Of a DNA stretch of 64,000 nucleotides, positions 52,533 through 61,130 are shown one piece after another. The stretch comes from Paenibacillus lutimineralis (lineage in GTDB: Bacteria > Bacillota > Bacilli > Paenibacillales > Paenibacillaceae). The DNA lies in NCBI RefSeq assembly GCF_003991425.1, contig NZ_CP034346.1, positions 4,377,501 through 4,441,500 of the forward strand, given 5' to 3'. The notes beneath the pieces are model-generated. The model had not been told where the DNA came from. It made no database searches and was given only the letters and a program-made list of their open reading frames with translations. Numbering within the stretch: the stretch's first letter is position 1; each line of letters begins with the position of its first letter. A program made the translations under genes and the position numbers.

Positions 52533-53348
52533 TTAAGAAGGGTTCGATACTTGCCATACAATCGGCGTTAACTCAATTTGTTCTCCTAACCATTGTAAAG
52601 CTATTTTACGGAAAATTTCCGGGTCCCCGCTGCAGAAAAATTGATGAATCGGGATTTCATTCCCTTTTGCCAGGCTGTCTTTCTGATACAGAATCGTGCT
52701 GATCTCTCGCGCCGTCTCATCGGCGGAACTGATCAGCTTAACGCTCGGCCCCATGACCTGTTTGATCTCCTGCTTGAGAAATGGGTAATGGGTACAGCCG
52801 AGGATGAGACAATCAAGTGAATAATGTCTGATCTCCGTAAGAGAGTCCCGCACAAGCCCCAGGGCTTCTGGCGTATCATATCGCCCTTGCTCAACCAGAG
52901 GTGCCAACGTTGGACACGCCTTGCTTACGATTTCTACACCTGGATTTAATTCCTTGAGAGCCGCTATATAAGCTCCGCTACGGATCGTACCTATAGTGCC
53001 AATGACTCCAATCTGCCCTGTCTTGGTAGCACTGATAGCCGCACGGGCTCCAGGATGAATTACACCGATTACAGGAATATTCACCTTTCCTTTGATATAT
53101 TCCAGAGCCGCCGCAGTGGCGGTATTACAGGCGATGACAATCATTTTAGGATCAAATTGAATCAGAAAATCAACAATCTGCTCCGTGAAGGAGCTTACCT
53201 CTTTAGGTGTACGCGGACCATAGGGAGCACGCGCGGTGTCTCCAAAATAAATAATCTTTTCTCTAGGAAGCTGTCTCATGACTTCCTTGACGACGGTGAG
53301 TCCTCCGACGCCCGAGTCTAATATTGCGATGGCTTGCTGCACGAACAT
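52533..53348 (-). CDS. murI: Glutamate racemase
   Basis: A 271-residue cofactor-independent enzyme that makes D-glutamate for peptidoglycan. AILDSGVGGLTVVKEV near residue 7, the first catalytic Cys in VIACNTATAAAL near 73 and the second in LGCTHYPFLKQEI near 184 are present. ATG 53348 with AAAGGAAG upstream starts MFVQQAIAILDSG; a longer frame to 53408 lacks support. Length is standard. Confidence 0.95.
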   Translation of the reverse strand: MFVQQAIAILDSGVGGLTVVKEVMRQLPREKIIYFGDTARAPYGPRTPKEVSSFTEQIVDFLIQFDPKMIVIACNTATAAALEYIKGKVNIPVIGVIHPGARAAISATKTGQIGVIGTIGTIRSGAYIAALKELNPGVEIVSKACPTLAPLVEQGRYDTPEALGLVRDSLTEIRHYSLDCLILGCTHYPFLKQEIKQVMGPSVKLISSADETAREISTILYQKDSLAKGNEIPIHQFFCSGDPEIFRKIALQWLGEQIELTPIVWQVSNPS

Positions 53349-53484
53349 ACCGCTTCCTTTGTTTATTAGTATTATTTCTCTACTCGTTACTTTATGACTG
53401 CCTTGCATAAAGCGTACCTAAATATTAGCGTAATTTCAAGGATGGTACAAGGATGCAGATCAGGCCTCAGCACACCTCTACACG

Positions 53485-53512
53485 AAAAAAAAGACCCTGA
53501 AATCGGGTCCTC
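53485..53512 (-). terminator. Terminator of the YtxH gene
   Basis: On the minus strand GGACCC-GATTTCA-GGGTC followed by eight T. Confidence 0.85.
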
Positions 53513-53622
53513 TTGCTCCTATTAAGTATTAAGATCTCGTAACAAGCCAAATGCTGTCTCTTAACCCTGAATAGGCGAGTTTACAATCCACTAGAACTTG
53601 GCTTAGCTCGGTCTGAACGGAA

Positions 53623-54084
53623 TTAAGCTTCCTCTACTTCATCTTTGACTTCCTTAACGACTTCCTCAACCGTATCCCCGACTTCTTCAGCAACGGATTC
53701 ACCAATCTCTTCTGTGGCAGCCACCGCTTGCTCTGTATCCTCGGCAACGCCGATTACAGCGGTCTCCAACAGCAGAGGGTCTTCGTCATCGGCTACAGAT
53801 GACACACGCACTTCAACGCTCCCGTCAGATTTACTCCCACGCCATTCTTGGAAATCCTCGACTAGATCGCCTGTTGTTTTCTTAACCTTATCAACCAATT
53901 GAGCACCCTGCTCGGACACCTTACCTGCCACCTCTTGTGTCTTTTCACCGACTTGGCGCGCACCGTCCGCGATATCCTTGCGCAGTTCCCGTCCTGCCTT
54001 CGGAGCAAACAACAGCGCTGTAACTGAACCTACGATCGTACCGATTGCTGCGCCCCAAATCCAGCCTTTATTCCCTTTACTCAT
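53623..54084 (-). CDS. YtxH domain protein
   Basis: A 153-residue protein. An N-terminal Gly-rich hydrophobic segment (GWIWGAAIGTIVGSVTALLFAPKAGRELR) forms the YtxH domain and probably a membrane anchor; the rest is a charged helical region, first Lys/Gln-rich, then very acidic (about 30 Glu/Asp in the last 60 residues). YtxH proteins are general-stress proteins in bacilli of unknown mechanism. AAGGAG precedes the ATG. Confidence 0.85.
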   Translation of the reverse strand: MSKGNKGWIWGAAIGTIVGSVTALLFAPKAGRELRKDIADGARQVGEKTQEVAGKVSEQGAQLVDKVKKTTGDLVEDFQEWRGSKSDGSVEVRVSSVADDEDPLLLETAVIGVAEDTEQAVAATEEIGESVAEEVGDTVEEVVKEVKDEVEEA

Positions 54085-54249
54085 AATCCATCTCTCCTTA
54101 TCGTATATTGCACTAACAGCCGATTCGACTTTCCCGAAGAAAGGCAGCCTCCTTTCAGCTATTAGGGCGAATGCCTATATAATTAATCTCATTATAAGCA
54201 GATGTAGCTTGGCCCGTCACAAATTACCGCCTATTTTTTTGCCAGCCTG

Positions 54250-54678
54250 TCAAGAAGGTATCGCTTCTTGATCCAAATAGCTGCGAACCTTATTTGCAAA
54301 TGAAGTCAATGCTTCATGAAGGTACTGAACCAGCTCATGCCCGCCAGATCTGTCCCAATCGAAATAACTCTGTACGAGAGGGCGGCGCAGACGTACTAAC
54401 TTCGTAAGAATGTTGCCTAGTTCCTTGTCAACGACCTGCTCGTCCATCATAATATCAACGATATCCTCATAGCTGCTCGCATCCCTCATGATAAAGCCAT
54501 CGATCAAATAACTGCCGACATCCGTTACGACCTCGATGGCCAAATGAATGGCCCTCTCCTCCGCATAACGGGCCAGCAAGTGCTCTCCTGGATTCGTATT
54601 TGCTAGTGTGAATACTTGTAGAATCTCAGGGATAACGTCCAATCTCCGTTCGATTTGCTCCCGGTTCACATAATACAT
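54250..54678 (-). CDS. DUF86/HepT-like protein (YutE-like) with altered RNase motif
   Basis: A 142-residue all-helical protein of the DUF86 family, to which the HepT RNase toxins belong. The start MYYVNREQIERRLDVI and ERAIHLAIEVVTDVGSYLIDG are typical. HepT enzymes need Rx4HxY; here the matching stretch reads RRPLVQSYF, so the His is Gln. No MntA/nucleotidyltransferase antitoxin gene is adjacent. It is therefore probably not an active toxin but a housekeeping member such as B. subtilis YutE (inference). GGAGG lies seven bases before the ATG. Confidence 0.82.
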   Translation of the reverse strand: MYYVNREQIERRLDVIPEILQVFTLANTNPGEHLLARYAEERAIHLAIEVVTDVGSYLIDGFIMRDASSYEDIVDIMMDEQVVDKELGNILTKLVRLRRPLVQSYFDWDRSGGHELVQYLHEALTSFANKVRSYLDQEAIPS

Positions 54679-54706
54679 GCGCTAACCTCCATGCCTTATC
54701 GATTTG

Positions 54707-54994
54707 TTAGAATTCAAAATCTACAGCTACCTGGCTCTCGCGTACTTCGTTCATATGCTCGATCACTTTCTTATGCTCCGGATGCACCTGATAGCCCTGC
54801 AGATCTTCCAGCGAATCAAAGGTTGCGATCAGCGCGATATCATAGGAACGAGGTGACTTCACAACGTCCACTCCGACTTCCAGCGACCGTAACTGCTCTA
54901 CCTTTCCTTCCAGTCCACGCAGCACTCCTTCCGTCACCCGGATGCTCTCCGGTGAAGAGTCCTTCAATTTAAACAGAACAATATGCTTGATCAT
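54707..54994 (-). CDS. Dabb-domain (stress-responsive A/B barrel) protein
   Basis: A 95-residue dimeric alpha/beta barrel protein. MIKHIVLFKLKDSSPE, the middle LRSLEVGVDVVKSPRSYDIAL and the end with HPEHKKVIEHMNEVRES are classic Dabb features. Members include stress proteins and small-molecule cyclases; the role here is unknown. ATG 54994 with AAAGGAGGG upstream is preferred to the longer frame. Confidence 0.88.
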   Translation of the reverse strand: MIKHIVLFKLKDSSPESIRVTEGVLRGLEGKVEQLRSLEVGVDVVKSPRSYDIALIATFDSLEDLQGYQVHPEHKKVIEHMNEVRESQVAVDFEF

Positions 54995-55167
54995 GTAAAC
55001 CCTCCTTTGCATGTTCTATAAGAGGTAATTCAAAATAAAGCTATAATCTAGTACATTCCCTTGTTCGTGATAGAAACACTTCTTCACAAAATATAACATA
55101 ACCCCCAGCTACATGAAAGGCTACTCGTCATATCAAGGAAATATGAAGGTAGCTCATCGCACGGAAA

Positions 55168-55992
55168 TTAACAACGCCCCCGCGCTTCCATGATCGCCAG
55201 AACCTCCGCCACCTGTGGGGCGTATTTTTTGGTTAAACGGGATTTGCTCAAATTGGAGCGGAGAATTTTATCCACTTCCGGATGCCTCACAACGGCATAT
55301 TCCTTCAATAAAGCAAAACCTTCCTCCGGCAACGCCTCGACGAATACGCTGAGTGCATATTGAAGTCCTTTGGACAACACAGCGAAATGCTCTGAGCGAC
55401 GGTCTAACGGATCTGAAGCAGCAAAATCAGCCAGAATATCGCCGCCCATCTTTAAGCTGAAGCGGGCGATTTCTTTATGATGAAGAATAGGAGGATGCGC
55501 CAAAGCGGCAACAAACGCCCTTTTCTCAAGGTAACTTGCATCGGGATAACACCGTATAAAGTACTCTTTTATGGCAGGAAAATTATTCTCCGCAATAAGC
55601 TGCAGCCCCATTGCCGCCCCCTCCCTGGTCCTCCACCGCTTGTCATTCATAGCGCTCTTGAACTGGTACAGAATCAGGTGTTGGGTCTCCTTATTGGTAT
55701 AACAATAATGGGCACCCAGCGACAGAATACCGCAGAAAGGCAGATATTCCCGCGGATGATTAGCCGGAGCTTCCGCTTCCGGGATATTCACCCAGCGGAT
55801 GAGTAAGTCCAGTAAATCATCTGAGAGATTTTCCCCTTGAAAGCAGGCAGCAAAATTATAGGCCAGCGTCAGATTTCCCCGTGGACCCGGCAAATTGGAA
55901 TTCGCACACAGCAACTCCTCAATTTCTTTAAAATTTGTCTTAATAGCCAGCATAGGGATTATTTCTTCAAGGATATCAGTCTGTTCCTTCAT
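55168..55992 (-). CDS. HEAT-repeat-like protein, unknown function
   Basis: A 274-residue helical protein resembling ARM/HEAT-repeat or DNA-alkylation-repair-like folds: repeated helix pairs such as WRTREGAAMGLQLIAENNFPAI, YLEKRAFVAALAHPP and LPEEGFALLKEYAVVRHPEVD. No enzymatic motif was recognised. Its ATG 55992 lies inside the 3' end of the zinc-ribbon gene (17-base overlap), so translation is coupled. It could be a scaffold partner of that protein. Confidence 0.65.
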   Translation of the reverse strand: MKEQTDILEEIIPMLAIKTNFKEIEELLCANSNLPGPRGNLTLAYNFAACFQGENLSDDLLDLLIRWVNIPEAEAPANHPREYLPFCGILSLGAHYCYTNKETQHLILYQFKSAMNDKRWRTREGAAMGLQLIAENNFPAIKEYFIRCYPDASYLEKRAFVAALAHPPILHHKEIARFSLKMGGDILADFAASDPLDRRSEHFAVLSKGLQYALSVFVEALPEEGFALLKEYAVVRHPEVDKILRSNLSKSRLTKKYAPQVAEVLAIMEARGRC

Positions 55993-56236
55993 CAGCTTCG
56001 TCCACCTTCCATGCGGGCAGCCGGGCCATCATATTTCTGGCCGCATTGCGGGCAACCCCTTGGTCCAGCCCCTGAGTTCTAACGATTAAAGCGGACAGGG
56101 AATCCAGCTTTTCTTCATAAGACTGCATGGTTCCATCGGGCCTCATACAATGCACGCAATAATCTTTTTCGACATCCCCCAATGCAAAATCAGCAACTTC
56201 TGTCATTGGCATACCGCAAGCAACACAGATTTTCAT
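55976..56236 (-). CDS. Small zinc-ribbon protein
   Basis: An 86-residue protein with CVACGMPM at residue 4 and YCVHCMRPDG near 27, a four-Cys zinc ribbon, followed by a helical tail (RNAARNMMARLPAWKV). Similar ribbons occur in anti-sigma- or AraC-type fusions, but here it stands alone. ATG 56236 is chosen, with AGAGG nine bases upstream; a hairpin (CCCATCC/GGATGGG, about 56254-56272) sits just before this ribosome site and could affect translation. It overlaps the HEAT-like gene and lies about 130 bases downstream of a TetR gene. Confidence 0.7.
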   Translation of the reverse strand: MKICVACGMPMTEVADFALGDVEKDYCVHCMRPDGTMQSYEEKLDSLSALIVRTQGLDQGVARNAARNMMARLPAWKVDEADEGTD

Positions 56237-56368
56237 TCTGTCCATCCTCTCTCCCCATCCGTTAGGGATGGGATTAGATCTTATTGTTAACGACCATGAA
56301 TTTTGCCTTGCTCTGCAAGGCAGCAAACGGGTTGAAGCCTTTTGAAAGTTTTCTTGCTTTTTCTCCGG

Positions 56369-56959
56369 CTAACGGGCCTTGATTAAACGCATAAAATGTT
56401 CCAGCAGTTCCTGGCCGTACCGTTCCAGTACAGATCCTTCGGGAGCAAAAAGATCGTCGTTTGCCAGATAGTAGTGAAGCAATCCGATCCAGGTATTAAA
56501 CAGCAGGTGTACAGGAATCGGGATCTGCTCGCCCGCATCCATTTCCCGCTCAGCCGCCTGGCTGATATGGAAGGAGATAGTCGATTGAACAATGGTAAAG
56601 GTGTCCCTTGTGCTATCGGGGAGCACCCGGCTTTCAACCACCCAGCGGGTATAAAAGGCTTCAAATTCCCTTAAGCCCTTGAGATGGGCTTCCAGCACCT
56701 CCCGCAATCCACGGTTGCCGACTGCCAGTTCATGAAGTCTTCTTGAAATCCGCAGGCCAAATTCTTCAATGACAGCATTAAACAACGCTTCCTGTGTCGC
56801 AAAATGGGCAAAAACTGTGCCATGGGATACTTGCGCTGCTTGGGCAATATCGGCAGTTCTGACCGTGATGAAGCCGTGCTGTGCAAATTGCCTGAAGGCA
56901 GTCTCTATTAAATGTTTTCTCGTTTGCTCCTTTTGGAGCTGGCGACGCGTCTTAGTCAT
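56369..56959 (-). CDS. TetR-family transcriptional regulator
   Basis: A 196-residue repressor with the HTH at residues about 15-60 (HLIETAFRQFAQHGFITVRT, then VSHGTVFAHFATQEALF). The C-terminal ligand domain is not assignable. It precedes the zinc-ribbon and HEAT-like genes on the same strand with a gap of about 130 bases, and could control them and itself. No exporter gene is adjacent. Confidence 0.88.
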   Translation of the reverse strand: MTKTRRQLQKEQTRKHLIETAFRQFAQHGFITVRTADIAQAAQVSHGTVFAHFATQEALFNAVIEEFGLRISRRLHELAVGNRGLREVLEAHLKGLREFEAFYTRWVVESRVLPDSTRDTFTIVQSTISFHISQAAEREMDAGEQIPIPVHLLFNTWIGLLHYYLANDDLFAPEGSVLERYGQELLEHFMRLIKAR

Positions 56960-57066
56960 TTCATTGATTCACCACTCATTGACTTTTAACTCATAATAAC
57001 CCACTCCTCCTTCTTTTGTCAAATGCTTCCTGGGAAAGCTTCATGTCCATGTGTCTTTCGGATAGG

Positions 57067-57102
57067 AAAAAACCTGGTCTTTATCATGCAACCAGGTTTT
57101 TT
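57067..57102 (-). terminator. Terminator of the GH4 gene
   Basis: AAAAAACCTGGT and ACCAGGTTTTTT arms with a 12-base loop, about 100 bases after the stop; symmetrical, so it could work in both directions. The rest of the gap 56960-57203 holds no likely gene. Confidence 0.85.
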
Positions 57103-57203
57103 GATGCCGACCTATATTTATTTAATTACCGCTTCGTACCTGAAGCGGAATTTCTGCAAAAGGCTCTTACCCTGAACCAAACCAGTCTCTCTCGTATTTC
57201 GGA

Positions 57204-58508
57204 TTAGAAGAAATTCGGTAGATACTGGCGATGCGCTTCGAGCATTTCATCGAGCAACACCTTGGCTGCAGAGACAGACGGCACCAACGGATGATGAGCC
57301 ATCGCCTGCAGAGCTAGACCGCGATCCCCACTGACCGCCGCGTCGATCGCCAGGCTTTCGTAAGTCTTCACTGCATGTAGCAGTCCTTTGACATGCTCTG
57401 GAATATGCTGCGGCACGAGTGGAATCGGTCCCTCAGAGGTTACTACGCAGTTCACTTCAATGCTGGCGTTATCCGGCAAGAAGTCAAATATTCCGTTGTT
57501 CGCCACGTTTAGAGTCTGAATATCATTGCGGCCTGTGTAGAGCGATCTCATGAGATGTACAGCGGCTTCCGAGTAGAATGCCCCGCCTCTTTGCTCTAAT
57601 TGCTTCGGCTTCTCTTCCAATTCCTCGTTAGCATACAGTTCGAATAATTCTTTCTCTACGCGGCTCACCACATCGGCCCTGGTTCCGTTCTTCTCCAGTG
57701 ATTCCTTCATCTCATCGAACATTTCATTCATCATGTAGTAATACTTGAGGTAGTAGGTTGGGACCGCACCCAACGATTGCAGGAACTCCGGATCCCAGCC
57801 AAGCGTTGGCACGTTCTTGGCCGAGTACTCTCCCTTACCTGCCAACAATTCCGGCATCCGTTCCTTGCCGTTAACTAATGCCGAGGTTACCCAGTGCAGA
57901 TGATTAATACCAACAAATTCAGGTAGTACCTTACTCTCATCCACTTGATAGGCTTCCGCCAGGAATTTCTTGAAATTGATCGGAGAATTACATAATCCTA
58001 CGGAGCGTACCCGTGAATATTTAGTAACGGCTTCCGTAATCATACCCGCCGGATTCGTAAAATTGAGCATCCAAGCATTCGGTGCCAGCTCTTCAATATC
58101 ACGGCAAATATCGAGAATGACCGGAACTGTACGCAGCGCTTTGAACATGCCACCCGGGCCGGTCGTCTCCTGACCGATTACCCCGTGTGAGATCGGGATG
58201 TGCTCATCAAGCTTCCTAGCTTCTAGCAGCCCTACGCGGATCTGTGTTGAGACGAAATCAGCATCCTTAATTGCCTCACGCCGATCCAGTGTCAAGTGCA
58301 CCTCAATGGGAAGACCTGATTTCTTAACCATCCGTTTGGCCAAATTGCCAACGATCTCTAATTTGTGCTTGCCTTCCTCAATATCAACCAGCCATAGTTC
58401 AGCAATTGGCATTTCCTCGTAGCTCTTCAGCAGTCCCTCGACTAATTCAGGCGTATAGGACGAACCTCCACCAATGACAGCCACCTTAATTCCATGTTGT
58501 GTCTTCAT
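57204..58508 (-). CDS. GH4 family 6-phospho-glycosidase (LicH/CelF-like)
   Basis: A 434-residue NAD+- and Mn2+-dependent glycosidase. The nucleotide fold is VAVIGGGSSYTPELVEG; NFTNPAGMITE, the Mn-ligand Cys in VGLCNSPINFKK and His in VGINHLHW, and the QETTGPGG region match the 6-phospho-beta-glucosidase subgroup. GH4 enzymes hydrolyse 6-phosphorylated disaccharides by a redox mechanism. No PTS genes are nearby; instead the kinase gene is directly upstream, its TGA overlapping the ATG by one base. A GTG one codon earlier is possible. Confidence 0.92.
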   Translation of the reverse strand: MKTQHGIKVAVIGGGSSYTPELVEGLLKSYEEMPIAELWLVDIEEGKHKLEIVGNLAKRMVKKSGLPIEVHLTLDRREAIKDADFVSTQIRVGLLEARKLDEHIPISHGVIGQETTGPGGMFKALRTVPVILDICRDIEELAPNAWMLNFTNPAGMITEAVTKYSRVRSVGLCNSPINFKKFLAEAYQVDESKVLPEFVGINHLHWVTSALVNGKERMPELLAGKGEYSAKNVPTLGWDPEFLQSLGAVPTYYLKYYYMMNEMFDEMKESLEKNGTRADVVSRVEKELFELYANEELEEKPKQLEQRGGAFYSEAAVHLMRSLYTGRNDIQTLNVANNGIFDFLPDNASIEVNCVVTSEGPIPLVPQHIPEHVKGLLHAVKTYESLAIDAAVSGDRGLALQAMAHHPLVPSVSAAKVLLDEMLEAHRQYLPNFF

Positions 58509-59497
58509 CACTGTACCTCTCCTTTCAAATCTGAAAAAGAAATCTGGCTTAAATTATGCTTCACCTGCGGGCTGATCTCCTGCCCATTCCGATCCATGGC
58601 ACTAAGCACAGCGCCGGCGACCGGGTCCATCGTAATCTGCGTGATCGTCGCTCTCGGCGCGGTAAGGGTGATTCGCCGCTTGATCGCATCACGCATAATG
58701 TCCGTGCGCACTTTAGAGAGGATGCTCCCTCCAAGCACAACATTAAATTCCTCTTGCTCCATTCCCAGTCTGACAATCAGAGCGGACGCTGCATTACCAA
58801 GCTCTACACCCTGTTCAACGAGAATAGAAATCGCTACTTCATCTCCCTGCTCCGCCGCTTCGAACATAAGCTTGGCAAGCTCTAATGGAGGGATGTACTC
58901 CCCGTCTAGAACTGCATCCAGCATTTGCGGCACAGTAGCAAACCCGCTCGCCTGCAGAACCAGGTCTGTTAGCAGCGTCGATTTGCCGCGGCGATCCCAG
59001 GCACGGACGGCTGAACGAAACGCAAAATTGGCTAGATCCCGTCCAGAGCCTTGTCCGTCTCCAAACAGGAAGCCAAACCCACCGTATTGCAATTCTTCAC
59101 CGGCGCGGTTCCTGGCCGCTGCATTAAAGCCTGTACCGCTAATAATAACCGCTCCGTAGGGATGCTCACTCCCCGCACGCATGGCAATCATCGTATCGCA
59201 TGCGATAGAGTGATCGGGAAAATTCAATTCGGCGATCATGGGACGAAGAATGCGGTAATCCGCCTCCCGATCCGCTCCCGCCAATCCAAAAAAAGCATGA
59301 GTAATGTCGTGAACAGATAATCCTGCTTCACGCAGCGCCTGGTTGCATGCAGATGCGATGTTACGGCCCGCATTCCGGGGATCGGTCTGATGATTCCCAT
59401 TTCCGCTTGCTCCTCTGCCAAGGGTCTCCCCCTTCGCATTGACGAGCAGGCAATGTGTCTTGCTGCCCCCGGCGTCAACGCCCAAGTAGTAGTTCAT
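58508..59497 (-). CDS. BadF/BadG-type ATPase, GlcNAc-kinase-like
   Basis: A 329-residue ASKHA-fold kinase. The phosphate loop LGVDAGGSKTHCLLVN, a second ATP motif VIISGTGFNAAARN, and the adenosine region LGGSILSKVR are visible, as in N-acetylglucosamine kinases of this family. ATG 59497 with AAGGAG nine bases upstream begins MNYYLGVDAGG. Coupled to the GH4 gene, it may phosphorylate the sugar that GH4 then cleaves, replacing a PTS (inference). A terminator-like hairpin lies between it and the upstream AraC gene. Confidence 0.88.
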   Translation of the reverse strand: MNYYLGVDAGGSKTHCLLVNAKGETLGRGASGNGNHQTDPRNAGRNIASACNQALREAGLSVHDITHAFFGLAGADREADYRILRPMIAELNFPDHSIACDTMIAMRAGSEHPYGAVIISGTGFNAAARNRAGEELQYGGFGFLFGDGQGSGRDLANFAFRSAVRAWDRRGKSTLLTDLVLQASGFATVPQMLDAVLDGEYIPPLELAKLMFEAAEQGDEVAISILVEQGVELGNAASALIVRLGMEQEEFNVVLGGSILSKVRTDIMRDAIKRRITLTAPRATITQITMDPVAGAVLSAMDRNGQEISPQVKHNLSQISFSDLKGEVQ

Positions 59498-59527
59498 CTG
59501 GCATCTCTCCTTCTTCTTAAGCATACT

Positions 59528-59569
59528 AAAAAGGACTGTCGCATTTCTTCTGCAATAGTCCTCATTTTT
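59528..59569 (-). terminator. Terminator or attenuator between AraC gene and kinase
   Basis: On the minus strand GAGGACTATTGCA and TGCGACAGTCCTTTTT form a hairpin with a U-rich tail. It lies 31 bases before the kinase start, so it ends the AraC transcript or regulates read-through. Confidence 0.75.
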
Positions 59570-59609
59570 AATACTATCTTACTAAAACATAAACTCACCC
59601 TATAGAAAC

Positions 59610-60494
59610 TTACTGCACTTCCTCGCCATGCAGCCGTCTCTTCAGCACTGAAGGGGTCGTTCCTGTCTGTCCCAGGAACAGGCGATTGAAGTTGGAGAGG
59701 TTACGGAACCCGCTAGCTTCAGCAATTTCGAGAATGCTAAGATCATCCTGCTCCAGCAGACCCACGGCGTGATCAATTCGCAGCTGGACCAGGTATTTCA
59801 TCGGCGACGTACCCACGATCTGGCAAAACAGGGCACTAAACCGCGACGGGCTTAAATGTGCTTCATCCGCCAATTCCTTCAAGGTCCATGGGTAAGCCAG
59901 CTTCGCTTCCATCACCTGAACAACATGTCTGACCTGTTCCAGATGCTTCACGACCGCCCGGCTCTGTTCGCCTTGTCCAGTATGGATGGAACGATTCATT
60001 TCCGTCAGGAAGAGAAGCAGCCAGCCGCGGATCGCCGAGGCATAAGAGCGCCCCTTCCCCTGGTATTCCTGATACATTCTCATCACATATTGTCCAAGCT
60101 GCTGCGCAGCCGGGTGTTCCTGGGATATATGATTGGAGAGCGGATTGCCCATTTGGCGGAAAGGAAGGAGTATATCATGATCGTATTTGTACTCCGAACC
60201 AAGAAATACGGGCTCGAACATGATGATCACCATCTCCAGATCGGTCCCTTCATACGCCCGGTGTAGATCATGAGAATCAATCAGGAATAGATCTCCCTCA
60301 ACAAAAGGATAATCCTGCCCATTAATGACATAGGTGCCGCTACCCTTTGTAATCCAGTTGATCTCCAGAGCCCGGTGCCAATGCAGCCGCTGAAATGACG
60401 GAGAAACCCCGAGCGAGGTCGAGACAGATAGCGGCAGACGCGCGGGCAGAACGATCTCATCCGGTTTAATAGAGAGCGAGGATGTCAGTTTCAT
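59610..60494 (-). CDS. AraC-family transcriptional regulator with cupin sensor
   Basis: A 294-residue regulator. Residues about 20-115 form an AraC-binding cupin barrel (HWHRALEINWITKGSGTYVING, DLFLIDSHDLHRAYEG), and residues about 190-290 the double HTH (LKELADEAHLSPSRFSALF; ILEIAEASGFRNLSNFNRLF). It likely activates the kinase-GH4 pair downstream in response to a sugar. GGAGGG precedes the ATG. Confidence 0.9.
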   Translation of the reverse strand: MKLTSSLSIKPDEIVLPARLPLSVSTSLGVSPSFQRLHWHRALEINWITKGSGTYVINGQDYPFVEGDLFLIDSHDLHRAYEGTDLEMVIIMFEPVFLGSEYKYDHDILLPFRQMGNPLSNHISQEHPAAQQLGQYVMRMYQEYQGKGRSYASAIRGWLLLFLTEMNRSIHTGQGEQSRAVVKHLEQVRHVVQVMEAKLAYPWTLKELADEAHLSPSRFSALFCQIVGTSPMKYLVQLRIDHAVGLLEQDDLSILEIAEASGFRNLSNFNRLFLGQTGTTPSVLKRRLHGEEVQ

Positions 60495-60720
60495 CGGATA
60501 TCCCTCCTTTTGAAAGCTTTAATAGATTTCTTATAAACTCATCCGGTCAATAAGTACTCTTTACTTGATTGAATCATATCTATCTGCCAAGCACAATAAT
60601 ACCTGAGTATAATCAGCAATTATTTATTTTTCATATACGCTTGTTCGAACTCTATCAAACTATGAACATATGATATTTTGTCTCCTACTAAGGAGATATT
60701 TCTAGACAAGGGGTGAATAT

Positions 60721-61044
60721 ATGATGGGGATTCTACGCTTATTGTTCAAATTACCAGACCGAAAACGCATTCAGATATTGGAAGCTTCTCTATCCCTTCT
60801 GAGCGTTAGAATCGATCACCTGGAGCAGGCCCTGGCTTTCGCAACATTTCCGAATCAGGACACAAGAAACCGATTGAACGATGTAATCGGGCAGTACATG
60901 ACGATCCGTCTTCATGATACCATTGTGCGCGGCACCTTGATTGCTGTCGCTGACGACTCACTAGAGATCGAAGATGACCAGCAGCGGCACATCCTTGTTC
61001 CGACCGCCAAAATTATTAGTGTCTTGTACGAGAGCGGAGGATAA
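60721..61044 (+). CDS. Hypothetical protein with Sm-like C-terminal half
   Basis: A 107-residue protein: a basic/helical N-terminal part (residues 1-50, LPDRKRIQILEASLSLLSVR) and a beta-rich C-terminal part (MTIRLHDTIVRGTLIAVADD, then HILVPTAKIISVLYE) resembling the short Sm-like DUF2642/YuzF domain found in spore coat-related proteins. ATG 60721 follows AAGGGGTG. Monocistronic with a strong terminator. Function unknown. Confidence 0.65.
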   Translation: MMGILRLLFKLPDRKRIQILEASLSLLSVRIDHLEQALAFATFPNQDTRNRLNDVIGQYMTIRLHDTIVRGTLIAVADDSLEIEDDQQRHILVPTAKIISVLYESGG

Positions 61045-61058
61045 TGATTCGTCAGAGT

Positions 61059-61106
61059 AAAAAACAACAGGACAAGAGCGAAATCTGCTCCTGTCCTGCT
61101 GTTTTA
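61059..61106. terminator. Bidirectional terminator between the Sm-like gene and PFL gene
   Basis: AACAACAGGACAAGAGC and GCTCCTGTCCTGCTGTTT arms with A- and T-runs on the two sides. Confidence 0.9.
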
Positions 61107-61130
61107 ATCAATAGAATCGTTCTGATCCGT

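Noticed and set aside
54250..54678. DUF86 gene as an active toxin-antitoxin system
   Set aside because: The catalytic His is missing and no MntA-type partner gene is adjacent.
57016..57207. 63-codon plus-strand frame between TetR and GH4 genes
   Set aside because: It spans the GH4 terminator hairpin and lacks a ribosome site.
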